A stretch of DNA of 40,074 bases from Sphingomonas sp. dw_22 (GCF_018449795.1 NZ_JAAVVE010000042.1:1-40074); one strand, 5' to 3'; shown: positions 15,376 to 24,568, counted from the stretch's first letter. The notes: generated by a model from the letters alone, not told the origin. Translations and numbers: made by a program.

Positions 15376-16812
15376 ATGACTCAAGCATCCGATCTCGTCG
15401 CCGATCTCGACCGCCTCTATCGCGCGTCGGTCGATCGCCTTCAGGCCGCGCTCAACCGCTATCTCACCGACGGCACACCGCCCGATCCCGAGGCACGGAT
15501 AGACGGCAGCTTCGCCTATCCCGAGCTGCGCCTCACCTATCGCGGCGGCAGCGAGCGCCCGGTCCCGCGCCGCTCGTTCGGTCGTCTGGTCGAGGCCGGC
15601 GACTATCGCATCTCGGTCACCAAGCCGGCGATGTTCGCGAACTATCTGGTCGAGCAGCTCACCTTCCTGATCGAGGATTATGATGTCGAGGTCCATGCGG
15701 TCACCGGCCGCCAGGAGATTCCGTTCGCCTATGTCCTCGATCCCGGCCAGATCCTGAGCCTCGACGACGTCTCGGCCACCGAGCTCGCCCGCCATTTCCC
15801 CGCCACCGAGCTCGCCCATATCGGCGACGAGATCGCAGACGGCCTGTGGATCTCGCCCGACGAAACCCGCCCGCTCGCCCTGTTCGACGGGCTGCGCACC
15901 GATTTCTCGCTCGCCCGCCTGCGCCATTACACCGGCACGCCGATCGAGCATTTCCAGCGCTACATCCTGTTCACCAACTATCATCGCTATGTCGATGAGT
16001 TCGTCCGCTGGGCGGCGAGCCAGCTCGGGCCGGACAGCCGCTATACCGGCGTCTCGGGTGCCGGCGGCATCGTCATCGAAGACGCCGACGATCTCGATCG
16101 CCTGGTTTCGGACGGTGCATGGCGCCGGCACCAGATGCCCGCCTATCACCTGATGGCGCCGGGCGGCGCGGGCATCACCCTGGTCAATATCGGCGTCGGC
16201 CCTTCCAACGCGAAGACGATCACCGATCACCTCGCGGTGCTGCGGCCCGAGGCGTGGCTGATGATCGGCCATTGCGGCGGCCTGCGCCCCAGCCAGCGCA
16301 TCGGCGACTATGTGCTCGCGCACGCCTATCTGCGCGACGACCACATCATGGACGAAGTGCTGCCGCCCGAGATCCCGATCCCCGCGATCGCCGAGGTCCA
16401 GCTCGCCCTCGCCCGCGCGGCCGAGACCATCTCCGGCCAGTCGGGCGACGAACTGAAGCAGCGGCTGCGCACCGGCACGATCGTCACCACCGACGATCGC
16501 AACTGGGAGCTGCGCTATTCGCAATCGGCGCTGCGCTTCTCGCTGAGCCGCGCGGTCGGCGTCGACATGGAATCGGCCACGCTCGCGGCGCAGGGCTATC
16601 GCTTCCGCGTCCCCTACGGCACGTTGCTCTGCGTCTCGGACAAGCCGCTGCACGGCGAGCTCAAGCTCCCCGGCCAGGCCAACCGCTTCTACGAGCGCGC
16701 GATCAACGAGCATCTCCGCATCGGCATCGAGGCGGTCGAGGAGCTCCGCCGCGAAGGCGCCAAGCTGCACAGCCGCAAGCTCCGCGCCTTCAACGAGCCG
16801 CCGTTCCGCTAA
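15376..16812 (+). CDS. amn: AMP nucleosidase
   Basis: This 478-aa enzyme hydrolyses AMP to adenine and ribose-5-phosphate. The N-terminal half is the AMP-nucleosidase-specific domain (RGGSERPVPRRSFGRL; GDYRISVTKPAMFANYLVEQL; GRQEIPFAYVLDPG). The C-terminal half is a purine phosphorylase-like fold with INIGVGPSNAKTITDHLAVL-type sequence, MIGHCGGLRPSQRIGDYVLA, the nucleoside-binding VGVDMESATLAAQGY and the acidic catalytic region CVSDKPLHGELK. Length matches the family. The start ATG comes soon after the palindromic repeat at 15278-15305; the ribosome site is poor. No purine operon surrounds it. Confidence 0.95.
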   Translation: MTQASDLVADLDRLYRASVDRLQAALNRYLTDGTPPDPEARIDGSFAYPELRLTYRGGSERPVPRRSFGRLVEAGDYRISVTKPAMFANYLVEQLTFLIEDYDVEVHAVTGRQEIPFAYVLDPGQILSLDDVSATELARHFPATELAHIGDEIADGLWISPDETRPLALFDGLRTDFSLARLRHYTGTPIEHFQRYILFTNYHRYVDEFVRWAASQLGPDSRYTGVSGAGGIVIEDADDLDRLVSDGAWRRHQMPAYHLMAPGGAGITLVNIGVGPSNAKTITDHLAVLRPEAWLMIGHCGGLRPSQRIGDYVLAHAYLRDDHIMDEVLPPEIPIPAIAEVQLALARAAETISGQSGDELKQRLRTGTIVTTDDRNWELRYSQSALRFSLSRAVGVDMESATLAAQGYRFRVPYGTLLCVSDKPLHGELKLPGQANRFYERAINEHLRIGIEAVEELRREGAKLHSRKLRAFNEPPFR

Positions 16813-17031
16813 GTCGCCCCATTACCCTTGCAATGTAGGATTTCGCATGAAATCCACGCCATTGCTCTTGCTCATCTGAATATCATCGCAGTCCTCGCGC
16901 GCCCACGCACGAGAACCCCGTGACCTTTGTGACTTCAGGGTATCCGGCTACCGCTCATCGCGGCCGACTCGGCGCCCGGATTAGGCTATCCTGCCGCCAC
17001 GCGCATTCCCGCGACGCGAAGGAGAGCCGCA

Positions 17032-17175
17032 ATGATCGACCCCGAGCCCCTGCCGGAAGACGAAGCCCCCGCCCCTCACGCGCACCAGCCGGACGGCACC
17101 GACAGCTCGGCCGAATGGGACGCGCAGATCGCCGACGAGAACATGATCCCCGATGAAGATCCGCCCGCGAAGTAA
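17032..17175 (+). CDS. Small acidic protein, 47 aa, unknown function
   Basis: ATG 17032 is preceded by AAGGAG at eight bases and opens a 47-codon frame ending TAA at 17173-17175. The product starts MIDPEPLPEDEAPAPHAH and ends ENMIPDEDPPAK; about a quarter of residues are Asp or Glu and there is no membrane segment. The ribosome site and the high third-position GC support it as real. I do not recognise a family. Confidence 0.6.
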   Translation: MIDPEPLPEDEAPAPHAHQPDGTDSSAEWDAQIADENMIPDEDPPAK

Positions 17176-17284
17176 GCGGCCAGCGAGAGTCGGGCACAAC
17201 CGGCCGGAATCCCTTCGCCAGGGAAGCTACTTCAGCGTCACTGGATACGCCGCAAACCACGCCGTCAATACGGGGCAGCCCCGC

Positions 17285-18028
17285 CTACCGGCTGAGCTGA
17301 AACTCCACCGTCAGGTTCGCCGGCACCACCACGTCGTCCGATTGCGACCCGCCCTTCGCCCCGAACATGCCGATCAGTTGCGTGATGAAGCCCAGCGATC
17401 CGGCGACGGGATCCTGCTTCTCGCTCACCTTCGTAATCGCCGCATGCCGCAGCCCCAGCGTCTCGCCATAGGCGGCCGCCTCGGCCCGCGCCTTGGCGAT
17501 CGCATCGGCCTTGGCCCGGCGGGTGGGGCCGGTATAGTCGTCGAGCAGCGCGATCACGTCATCGTCCACCTTGCCGCCGGCATCCTCCACCGTCCGCTTC
17601 GCGGCGAGCGCCGCGGCGCGGCTCGGCGCGTCGAACATGAGCTTCTCGGTCGCGGTGGATTGCGGCTTCTCGCCATCGCCGTTGCCGAGGCTGTCGAAGC
17701 TGAAGCTCGGCTTGCTCCGGCCGGCCAATCCGGCGAGCAAGCCCATGATCGAATTGGGCGCGCCCGCTACAGCCTGCGCCTCGCGTATGTTCGCGGCGGC
17801 CAGCGCCCGGACCAGCCTGGCCCGGTTCGCCGCCAGCGCGGCGGAGGCCGCCGCTTCGTCCTCGCCCTTGGCCTTGAGGTCCACCGAGAAGCGGAAACGC
17901 TGGGCAGGGATCTTCACCTGCCCCGCAGCCACGATCTCCACCGTCACCGGCCCCTGCTCCGGCCCGGCCTGGGCAAAGGCCGTCGTCGGCGCCGCCAGCA
18001 ATGCCAGCGCAAGTGCGTATCGGATCAT
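17285..18028 (-). CDS. SIMPL-domain (DUF541) periplasmic protein
   Basis: This 247-aa protein has a signal peptide MIRYALALALLAAPTTAFAQ followed by the SIMPL/DUF541 pattern: VTVEIVAAGQVKIPAQRFRF near the start of the mature part, ANRARLVRAL, then AIAKARAEAAAYGETLGLRHA and a C-terminal strand LTVEFQLSR. Known relatives include E. coli YggE and Brucella BP26; they are periplasmic or outer-membrane associated and linked to oxidative-stress tolerance, but their mechanism is unclear. It follows the M2 peptidase gene on the same strand with 50 bp between, so co-transcription is possible. Confidence 0.88.
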   Translation of the reverse strand: MIRYALALALLAAPTTAFAQAGPEQGPVTVEIVAAGQVKIPAQRFRFSVDLKAKGEDEAAASAALAANRARLVRALAAANIREAQAVAGAPNSIMGLLAGLAGRSKPSFSFDSLGNGDGEKPQSTATEKLMFDAPSRAAALAAKRTVEDAGGKVDDDVIALLDDYTGPTRRAKADAIAKARAEAAAYGETLGLRHAAITKVSEKQDPVAGSLGFITQLIGMFGAKGGSQSDDVVVPANLTVEFQLSR

Positions 18029-18078
18029 CCCGGTCTCTCCCCTGTCTGCGCGCCGTTATCCCATATCGGCGCCCGTGC

Positions 18079-19890
18079 TCACCAACCCTGCGGCTGTCCC
18101 TTGTTCTGCTTGTCGAGCCACGCCTTCAGCGGCGCGAAATATTCGGCCATGGCCTTGCCCGAGATCTCGCGGCTGCCGGTAAAGGCCTCCAGCGCGTCGG
18201 GCCAGGGCTTGGAGGCGCCCATCTCCAGCATCTTGTTGAGCCGCGCGCCGACCTCCTTGTTGCCGAAGAACGAGCAGCGATGGAGCGGTCCCTTCCACCC
18301 GGCCTGGTCGCACGCCGCCTTGTAGAACTGGAACTGGAGCAGCCGCGCCAGAAAATAGCGGGCATAGGGCACGTTGTTGGGGATATGGTTCTTGGCGCCC
18401 GGATCGAACTTGGTCTCGTCGCGCGCCACCGGCGGCACCACGCCCTGATAATCGAGCCGCAGCCTGTCCCACCCGGCCTGATAGCCGCCTTCCGGGATCT
18501 GGCCCGAGAACACGCCCCAGCGCCATTTATCGACGATCAGGCCGAAGGGCAGGAACGCCACCTTGTCCATCGCCTGGCGCAGCAACAGGCCGATGTCCTT
18601 GTCCGCGCTCGGCACCTTCGACTGGTCGAGCAGGCCGATCTGGACGAGGTAATTGGGCGTGATCGAAAGCGCGACGAAATCGCCGATCGCCTCATGGAAG
18701 CCGTCATTGGCGCCGTTGCGGTAGAGCGCCGGCAAGCCCTTGTACGCCCGCTGGTAATAATTGTGGCCCAGCTCATGATGGATCGTAGTGAAGTCGTCCG
18801 AGTTCACCTTGATGCACATCTTGATGCGCAGATCGTCCTTCTCGTCCACGTCCCAGGCCGAGGCATGGCACTGGACCTCGCGGTCCTGCGGCTTCAGGAA
18901 TTGCGAGCGCTGCCAGAAGCTCTCGGGCAGCGGCGCAAAGCCCAGCGAGGAATAGAAGCCCTCGCCGGTCTGGACCATCTTCTTCCAGTCATAGCCCTTG
19001 GCCTTGAGCAGATCCCCGGTCTCGAAGCCAAGATCGCCCACGCCCGGCGGCGCGACCAGATCGTAGATATTGCCCCATTCCTGCGCCCACATATTGCCGA
19101 GCAGGTCGGCACGGATCGGCCCCGTCTTCGATTGCACCGCATCGCCGTACTTCTCATTGAGCTTGCGGCGGACATAGGTGTGCAACGCGAGGTAGAGGGG
19201 CTTCACGTCATTCCACAATTTGTCGGTGAGCTTTTCGAATGCCTCGGGCGGCATGTCATAGCCCGAGCGCCACATCGCGCCGGTATCGGGATAGCCCAGC
19301 TCCTTGGCGCCCTGATTGGCGATGCCGACCAGCTTCGCATAATCGCCGCGCATCGGCGCGCCGACCTGGTCGTGCCAGCTCACCCACATTTCCTTGAGCT
19401 CATTGGGATCGCGGCTGTCGCCCATCGCCGCCTCGATGTCGCTGCCGCTGATCGGCTTGCCGGCGCGCAGACCCTTGCCCTTGCCATAGGCCGAACCGAG
19501 CCGCGTCGCGATGTCGTTGAGCTGCTGCGCGGCACCCGGCGTGGTCGGTGCAGGCAAGGTGACCGCGCTGCGCAGGATGTTGAGCTGGCGCTGCTGCTCC
19601 GCCGACAGCCCCGGCGCCTTCTGGAAGCGCGCCGCGTCCAGCGCGAAACGCACCGCCATCTCGGTGCCCCTGGCGCCATATTCGGCGGCGAGTGCGTCGG
19701 TATCGTCGATAATGTAGGTCGCGTTGATCCACGCCACGCGCTGCGCGGTCAGGTTGAACGCGGTGATCTCCTGCTGCGCGCGATCGATGAACGCCTGCGC
19801 CTCGGCGGCGGTGGGAGCGGCGGTCTGCGCCACCGCCGGCGTCGCCAGGATCGAGGCGAACGCGAGCAGCGAAATACCGGTACGGATCAT
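18079..19890 (-). CDS. M2-family dipeptidyl carboxypeptidase (ACE-like zinc metallopeptidase)
   Basis: This 603-aa protein starts at ATG 19890 with a signal peptide MIRTGISLLAFASILATPAVAQ. The zinc motif is TTIHHELGHNYYQRAY at about residues 367-382 (HExxH), and the third ligand Glu is in GANDGFHEAIGDFVALS about 25 residues later. Other ACE-family landmarks are LLGNMWAQEWGNIYDLVAP and QCHASAWDV. Bacterial M2 enzymes remove dipeptides from peptide C-termini in the periplasm, probably for peptide nutrition. An upstream extension of the frame to 19953 would overlap the hydrolase stop and lacks a signal peptide at its start, so it was rejected. It follows the alpha/beta hydrolase gene. Confidence 0.95.
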   Translation of the reverse strand: MIRTGISLLAFASILATPAVAQTAAPTAAEAQAFIDRAQQEITAFNLTAQRVAWINATYIIDDTDALAAEYGARGTEMAVRFALDAARFQKAPGLSAEQQRQLNILRSAVTLPAPTTPGAAQQLNDIATRLGSAYGKGKGLRAGKPISGSDIEAAMGDSRDPNELKEMWVSWHDQVGAPMRGDYAKLVGIANQGAKELGYPDTGAMWRSGYDMPPEAFEKLTDKLWNDVKPLYLALHTYVRRKLNEKYGDAVQSKTGPIRADLLGNMWAQEWGNIYDLVAPPGVGDLGFETGDLLKAKGYDWKKMVQTGEGFYSSLGFAPLPESFWQRSQFLKPQDREVQCHASAWDVDEKDDLRIKMCIKVNSDDFTTIHHELGHNYYQRAYKGLPALYRNGANDGFHEAIGDFVALSITPNYLVQIGLLDQSKVPSADKDIGLLLRQAMDKVAFLPFGLIVDKWRWGVFSGQIPEGGYQAGWDRLRLDYQGVVPPVARDETKFDPGAKNHIPNNVPYARYFLARLLQFQFYKAACDQAGWKGPLHRCSFFGNKEVGARLNKMLEMGASKPWPDALEAFTGSREISGKAMAEYFAPLKAWLDKQNKGQPQGW

Positions 19891-19949
19891 GTGTGGGCCT
19901 TGCTTGAAGTTCCAGGATGGCGCGACACTCGCGCCCATCCCGGAAGCCG

Positions 19950-20711
19950 TCAAGCGGCCAGGAACGCCACGATCGCGTCGCCCAGCTCGGGCCGGGTGAC
20001 GGCGCTCATATGATTGCCGGGAACCTCCACGAAATGGCCGTGCGGCAGCAGATCGGCCACCTCATGCGCCGCGCCATTGTCGTAATCCTCGACGCCCGCG
20101 ATCGCGACCGTGGGCTGCGAAATCGCCGCGATCGCCTCGCGCGGCGTATCGACGAAGGTCTGGAGGATCAGCAGCAGCGCCTCCGGATCGCCCTTGGTGG
20201 TCTTGAGGAACGCCTCGGTCAGCCATTCAGAGGTGCCGCGCTGGAAGGTGCCGAGATTGGTCAGCACCCGATGGAAATAGCCGCCGCGTCCCTTGGTCGC
20301 GACCAGCCCGTCCAGCCCCATGCCGGCCAGCACCACCCGCTTCGGCGCCGCGCCATTGGCGAGCATCCGCACCACCGTCCGCGCGCCGAGCGAGTATCCA
20401 CCCAGATCATAGTCGGTGAGCCCCAGATGCGCGATCAGCGCGAAGCCGTCGCGCATCAGCACGTCGGGCGGATAGGCGGCGGGATCGTGCGGCTTGGCGC
20501 TCTGCCCATGGGCACGCAGGTCCGGCATGATGACGCGGAAGCCCTTCGCCGCCAGCTTCGCGGCATGGCCATATTTGATCCAGTTGACCTCGGCATTGGA
20601 GAAATAGCCATGGATCAGCACCACCGGCCGCCCCTCGCCCATCTCGGTCCAGGCCAGCTCGACGCCGTCGAAGCTCGGAAAAAGGTGCGTTTCAGTCGGG
20701 AAGTCTGCCAA
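19950..20711 (-). CDS. Alpha/beta hydrolase
   Basis: This 253-aa protein has the alpha/beta-hydrolase order of motifs: the oxyanion loop VVLIHGYFSN, VIMPDLRAHGQS, the nucleophile elbow GGYSLGARTV (Ser near residue 106), a cap region and the catalytic His in VPGNHMSAV near the C-terminus. An acid candidate is Asp in VAGVEDYDNG. There is no signal peptide. The start is TTG at 20711, overlapping the end of the GFA gene by 20 bp, which suggests coupled translation. Substrate is unknown; the motifs fit an esterase or a haloperoxidase-like enzyme. Confidence 0.87.
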   Translation of the reverse strand: MADFPTETHLFPSFDGVELAWTEMGEGRPVVLIHGYFSNAEVNWIKYGHAAKLAAKGFRVIMPDLRAHGQSAKPHDPAAYPPDVLMRDGFALIAHLGLTDYDLGGYSLGARTVVRMLANGAAPKRVVLAGMGLDGLVATKGRGGYFHRVLTNLGTFQRGTSEWLTEAFLKTTKGDPEALLLILQTFVDTPREAIAAISQPTVAIAGVEDYDNGAAHEVADLLPHGHFVEVPGNHMSAVTRPELGDAIVAFLAA

Positions 20712-21135
20712 GGGTCTTCATCCAGCGATCGACGACATTCGAATTCTCGTCGGTCCGGTATCGGGGCAGCGCGGTCGTGTCGAGCCATTGCTCGTGCAGG
20801 CTCTCCACCCCGAAATGGTGCCGAGGCTGGAATCGCCCCGGCGCGTCGAAGCTGCCCACGGTCAGGTCCATATTCTCGCTGTCGGGGAATTCGAAGGTCA
20901 GCGGCGTCCCGCACATCGAGCAGAAGCCCCGTCGCGCGATCGGCGAGGAGGCATAGCGATCCGGCTCCCGCTCCCAGCGCACCGCCGCCTTCTTCACATT
21001 CTTGAAAGCGATCGACACGCCGCCGGTGGCCCGCTGGCACATGCGGCAATGGCACAGATAGGCATCGTCATCCTCGATCGCCGCGCTGTAGCGGATCCGC
21101 CCGCACTGGCATCCGCCGGTCATCTCCTCGGCCAT
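20692..21135 (-). CDS. GFA-family (CENP-V/GFA domain) zinc protein
   Basis: This 147-aa protein has the complete set of GFA zinc Cys motifs: GGCQCGRIRY at residues 7-16, YLCHCRMCQRATGG, and GFCSMCGTPLTF, ending with WLDTTALPRYRTD. The fold is that of glutathione-dependent formaldehyde-activating enzyme, but most small GFA-domain proteins have no proven activity. ATG 21135 was chosen because AAGGAG lies seven bases upstream; the open frame continuing to 21336 would run through the marR promoter and gene. It is divergent from marR and shares its 88-bp control region. Confidence 0.9.
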   Translation of the reverse strand: MAEEMTGGCQCGRIRYSAAIEDDDAYLCHCRMCQRATGGVSIAFKNVKKAAVRWEREPDRYASSPIARRGFCSMCGTPLTFEFPDSENMDLTVGSFDAPGRFQPRHHFGVESLHEQWLDTTALPRYRTDENSNVVDRWMKTLGRLPD

Positions 21136-21223
21136 GTTACGCTCCTTGCAATTGCTGCGCCGCACAATGCAACTACGTTGTAAGTTGCAATTAATAAGCC
21201 TCCTTATTATGTGCCCCGCCGTT
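21136..21223. promoter_or_regulatory. Divergent promoter region with MarR-type inverted repeat
   Basis: Between the GFA gene and marR lies an AT-rich stretch containing the inverted repeat TGCAACT-N8-AGTTGCA (21168-21189). TTGCAATT occurs twice (21146-21153, 21185-21192). MarR-family regulators usually bind such palindromes in their own promoters, so this is a likely operator controlling marR-emrAB and perhaps the GFA gene. Confidence 0.65.
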
Positions 21224-21670
21224 ATGAGCGAGTCCCTAGGCTTTCTGTTAAGCGATGTATCGCGCCTGATGCGCCGGCGCTTCGACGAGCGCGCGCGCAG
21301 CAGCGGCGCGAGTGTAACGCAATGGCGCGTGCTCAAGATTCTCGAGCGGCAGCCCGGTCTGAACCAGGGCCAGATCGCCGAAATACTCGAAGTCGAGCCG
21401 ATCAGTTGCTGCCGGATGATCGACCGGCTGGAGGAATCGAACTTCGTCGAGCGCCGCCGCGATCCCGCCGATCGCCGCGCCTGGCGTATTCATTTGACCG
21501 ACGAGGCACGGCCCGTGCTCGCCGAGCTCCACGTGCTGGCCGGCGAGATGATCGAGGACGCGCTCGAAGGACTGACCCCTTCCGAACGCGATGCGTTGGT
21601 GACTTCGCTCAACGTCATCCGATCCAATCTCAACAAGACCCATGAAAGCAAAGAGGCCGCAAATGGCTGA
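21224..21670 (+). CDS. MarR-family transcriptional regulator
   Basis: This protein of about 148 aa has the MarR winged-helix arrangement: an N-terminal dimerisation helix (LGFLLSDVSRLMRRRFDERA), the DNA-binding region TQWRVLKILERQPGLNQGQIAEILEVEPISCCRMIDRLE, the wing VERRRDPADRRAWRIHLTDEA, and a C-terminal helix. MarR proteins usually repress an adjacent efflux operon and release on binding a phenolic ligand. Its end overlaps the start of the EmrA-like gene by 8 bp, so it is the first gene of the efflux operon. The start could be ATG 21224 or 21209; neither has a clear ribosome site. Confidence 0.92.
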   Translation: MSESLGFLLSDVSRLMRRRFDERARSSGASVTQWRVLKILERQPGLNQGQIAEILEVEPISCCRMIDRLEESNFVERRRDPADRRAWRIHLTDEARPVLAELHVLAGEMIEDALEGLTPSERDALVTSLNVIRSNLNKTHESKEAANG

Positions 21671-22769
21671 CGCCGACCCCAAGATCCAGAAGGCGCCCGA
21701 AGAGGCGATCACCATCGCCCCGGCCGATCAGCCCGTCATCGCCGAGGAGGCCACTCCGCGCCCGCGCCGCGCCTGGCTGCGCCCGCTGCTGATGTTCGGC
21801 GTGCCGCTGCTCATCCTGGGCGTGGTCGGCTATTTCTGGCTGACCTCGGGCACCAGCGTCTCGACCGACAATGCCTATGTCCAGCAGGACAAGACCTCGG
21901 TGTCGAGCGACGTCGCAGGGCGCATCGTCGAGGTCGGCGTGAGGGAGAATCAGCCGGTTCAGGCCGGCGCGCTGCTGTTCCGCATCGATCCCGAGCCCTA
22001 TCGCATCGCCGTCGCCCAGGCGAACGCGGCGATCGCCACCGCCCAGGTCGATCTCCAGACCGACCAGGTGAGCTATCAGGGCAAGGGCGCCGATATCCAG
22101 GCCGCGCATGACCGCATCCAGCAGGCGCAGGAGGATTATGACCGCCAGGCCGCGCTGATGAAGCAGGGCTTTACCACCCGCGCTACCTATCAGGCGGCCG
22201 AGCATGCGCTGGAGCAGGCCCGCGCCCAGCTCCAGAACGCCCAGGCCGCCGCTGCCGAGGCGCGCGCCAAGATCGCCACCGGCCAGGCCGTTCCGGGCGA
22301 GAACCCGGCGATCGCCGCCGCGCGCGTCCAGCTCGCCAAGGCGCAGCTCGATCTCGAGCGCACCGCCGTCCGCGCGCCGGTCAGCGGCATCGTCAGCCAG
22401 ACCAAGAGCCTCCAGGTCGGCCAGCAGATGATTACCGGCCTGCCCGCCGTGACGATCGTCTCGGACAAGCCCGCCTGGGTCGAGGCGAATTTCAAGGAAA
22501 CCGATCTCGACAAGATGCGCGTCGGCCAGTGCGCGGTCGTGACGTTCGACGCCTATCCGAGCCTGCGGCTCAAGGGGCATGTCGAATCGATCGGCGCCGG
22601 CACGGGCTCCGAATTCTCGGTGCTCCCGGCCCAGAACGCCAACGGCAACTGGGTGAAGGTCACGCAGCGCGTTCCCGTGCGCGTCGCGATCGACGGCAAG
22701 AGCCCGCGCGAGATGATCGCCGGCCTTTCCGCCGATGTGAAGGTCGTCTTCTCGGGAACCTGCAACTGA
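21663..22769 (+). CDS. EmrA-type membrane fusion protein of an efflux pump
   Basis: This 368-aa protein has one N-terminal membrane helix (LLMFGVPLLILGVVGYFWL, about residues 43-61), then the biotinyl-lipoyl-like half VSTDNAYVQQDKTSVSSDVAGRI, a long Gln/Ala-rich coiled coil (about 120-220), the second lipoyl half TAVRAPVSGIVSQTKSLQVG and the beta-barrel VEANFKETDLDKMRVGQ. It joins an inner-membrane MFS pump to an outer-membrane channel. ATG 21663 follows AGAGG; an earlier in-frame ATG at 21642 has no such site. The inner-membrane partner begins one base after its stop. No TolC-like gene is present nearby. Confidence 0.93.
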   Translation: MADADPKIQKAPEEAITIAPADQPVIAEEATPRPRRAWLRPLLMFGVPLLILGVVGYFWLTSGTSVSTDNAYVQQDKTSVSSDVAGRIVEVGVRENQPVQAGALLFRIDPEPYRIAVAQANAAIATAQVDLQTDQVSYQGKGADIQAAHDRIQQAQEDYDRQAALMKQGFTTRATYQAAEHALEQARAQLQNAQAAAAEARAKIATGQAVPGENPAIAAARVQLAKAQLDLERTAVRAPVSGIVSQTKSLQVGQQMITGLPAVTIVSDKPAWVEANFKETDLDKMRVGQCAVVTFDAYPSLRLKGHVESIGAGTGSEFSVLPAQNANGNWVKVTQRVPVRVAIDGKSPREMIAGLSADVKVVFSGTCN

Positions 22770-22770
22770 T

Positions 22771-24375
22771 ATGGCGACGGCAGCCCCCGGCCGCGCCAGT
22801 CGGGCGGGTCAGGCGTCCCCAGCGCCTGCCCGCCCGCACGAAGGGGTCGCCGCCCTACCGGTGAAGAATCGCGGGCTGCTGACTCTCGGCGTCATGATGG
22901 CGACGATCATGCAGATCCTCGACACCACGATCGCCAACGTCGCGCTGCCGCACATGCAGACCGCGCTCGGCGCGACCGCCGATACGGTCACCTGGGTACT
23001 GACCAGCTATATCGTCGCCTCGGCGATCGCGATCCCGATCACCGGCTGGCTCGCCGACCGGGTGGGCTCGCGCAACCTGTTCCTGATCGCCACCGTCGGC
23101 TTCGTCATCGCCTCGGCGATGTGCGGTGCCGCGCAGACGCTCACCGAGATGGTGCTGTTCCGCATCCTCCAGGGCATTTCCGCCGCCTTCCTGAATCCGC
23201 TCAGCCAGACGGTGATGCTCGACATCAATCCGCCCGAGCGCCAGGGCAAGGCGATGTCGATCTGGGGCATGGGCATCATGGTCGGCCCGATCATGGGGCC
23301 GCTGATCGGCGGCTATCTGACCGACAATTTCGATTGGCGCTGGGTGTTCTTCGTCAATCTTCCGGTCGGCGTGGTCTGCTTCGCGATCCTGTGGTTCCTC
23401 CTCCCCTCGCGGCCGATCCGCAAGCGCCCGTTCGATCTGTTCGGCTTCTCGCTGCTCTCGCTGTTCATCGCGGGGCTGCAGCTCATGCTCGATCGCGGCC
23501 AGCAACAGGACTGGTTCTCCTCGACCGAGATCTGGATCGAGATGCTGATCGCGATCGTCGCGCTGTGGATGTTCCTCGTCCATCTCGTCACCGGCAAGAA
23601 TCCGATGTTCGAGCGCGAGCTGTGGAAGCACGCCAATCTCGTCACCGGCATCTTCTTCATGCTGGTGATCGGCCTGGTGATGATGGCGACGATGGCACTG
23701 ATGCCGCCGATGCTCCAGGCGCTGTACGGCTATTCGGTATTCGATACCGGCGTGCTGCTCATGCCGCGCGGCGTCGGCGTGCTGCTGACGATGGCGATCG
23801 CGGCGCAGCTCATGCAGCGTGGCCTTGATCCGCGCTGGCTGGTCGGCGTCGGCCTGACGGTCGCCGCCTTCTCGCTGTGGCAGATGTCGCAGTGGACGCT
23901 GATGATGGGATCGATGCCGTTCGTCGTCTCGGGCCTGGTCCAGGGGCTCGGCCTGGGCATGGTATTCATGCCGCTCCAGGGCCTCGCCTTTGCCGGTCTG
24001 CCGCCACGCTTCCGCACCGAGGCGTCGAGCCTGATGAACCTGACGCGCAACATCGGCGCATCAGTGGGCATCTCGATCGTGACGGCGATGCTGGCGCGCA
24101 ACATCCAGACCAGCCACGAATATCTGGGCAGCCACATGACTGCACAGGCCATGAACGGGCTCGACCCCAATCTGCTGCGCGCGCTCGGCGGCTTCGGCGC
24201 CAGCGCGTTGGCGATGATGGACGCCGAAGTGAACCGCCAGGCGGGCATGATCGCCTATCTCAACGATTATTGGGCGATGGCGATCGTGACGGCGCTCAGC
24301 GTGCCGCTGGTCCTGATCCTGCGGCGCCCGGCCGGTCCCGCCGAGAAGCCCGATCCGTCAGCGGCGGGGCACTGA
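22771..24375 (+). CDS. DHA2-family MFS multidrug transporter (EmrB-like)
   Basis: This 534-aa membrane protein has about 14 predicted helices, as in the DHA2 drug:proton antiporters. Early motifs include MMATIMQILDTTIANVALPHM in the first helix, WLADRVGSRNLFLIA (motif A) and FRILQGISAAFLNPLSQTVML, followed by GIMVGPIMGPLIGGYLTDNF (motif C region) and WRWVFFVNLPVG. A hydrophilic Ala/Pro-rich leader of about 30 residues precedes the first helix. It starts one base after the EmrA stop (TGATATG), so translation is coupled. The substrates are not predictable from sequence. Confidence 0.94.
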   Translation: MATAAPGRASRAGQASPAPARPHEGVAALPVKNRGLLTLGVMMATIMQILDTTIANVALPHMQTALGATADTVTWVLTSYIVASAIAIPITGWLADRVGSRNLFLIATVGFVIASAMCGAAQTLTEMVLFRILQGISAAFLNPLSQTVMLDINPPERQGKAMSIWGMGIMVGPIMGPLIGGYLTDNFDWRWVFFVNLPVGVVCFAILWFLLPSRPIRKRPFDLFGFSLLSLFIAGLQLMLDRGQQQDWFSSTEIWIEMLIAIVALWMFLVHLVTGKNPMFERELWKHANLVTGIFFMLVIGLVMMATMALMPPMLQALYGYSVFDTGVLLMPRGVGVLLTMAIAAQLMQRGLDPRWLVGVGLTVAAFSLWQMSQWTLMMGSMPFVVSGLVQGLGLGMVFMPLQGLAFAGLPPRFRTEASSLMNLTRNIGASVGISIVTAMLARNIQTSHEYLGSHMTAQAMNGLDPNLLRALGGFGASALAMMDAEVNRQAGMIAYLNDYWAMAIVTALSVPLVLILRRPAGPAEKPDPSAAGH

Positions 24376-24435
24376 TTTCGCAAAAGCGTTCCGCAGCAAT
24401 TGCCTTTGGGTGATCGTTGAGATTCCCGCTCGGTT

Positions 24436-24460
24436 GCGCCGGGTCAAAATGGCCCGGCGC
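24436..24460. terminator. Hairpin after the efflux operon
   Basis: Ten-bp stem gcgccgggtc/ggcccggcgc (one G-U pair) with loop aaaat, 60 bp after the EmrB stop. It lacks a T tract, so termination is uncertain. Confidence 0.45.
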
Positions 24461-24568
24461 GCCGCCCCGCATCGGACAAGCCGTCTATAAGGAAATATCC
24501 TACCCATGGCATCCCGCCATGGGGGAGCCGGCGGCGTGCCTGCGGCCCCGCCCATGACGAGGCTTTCG

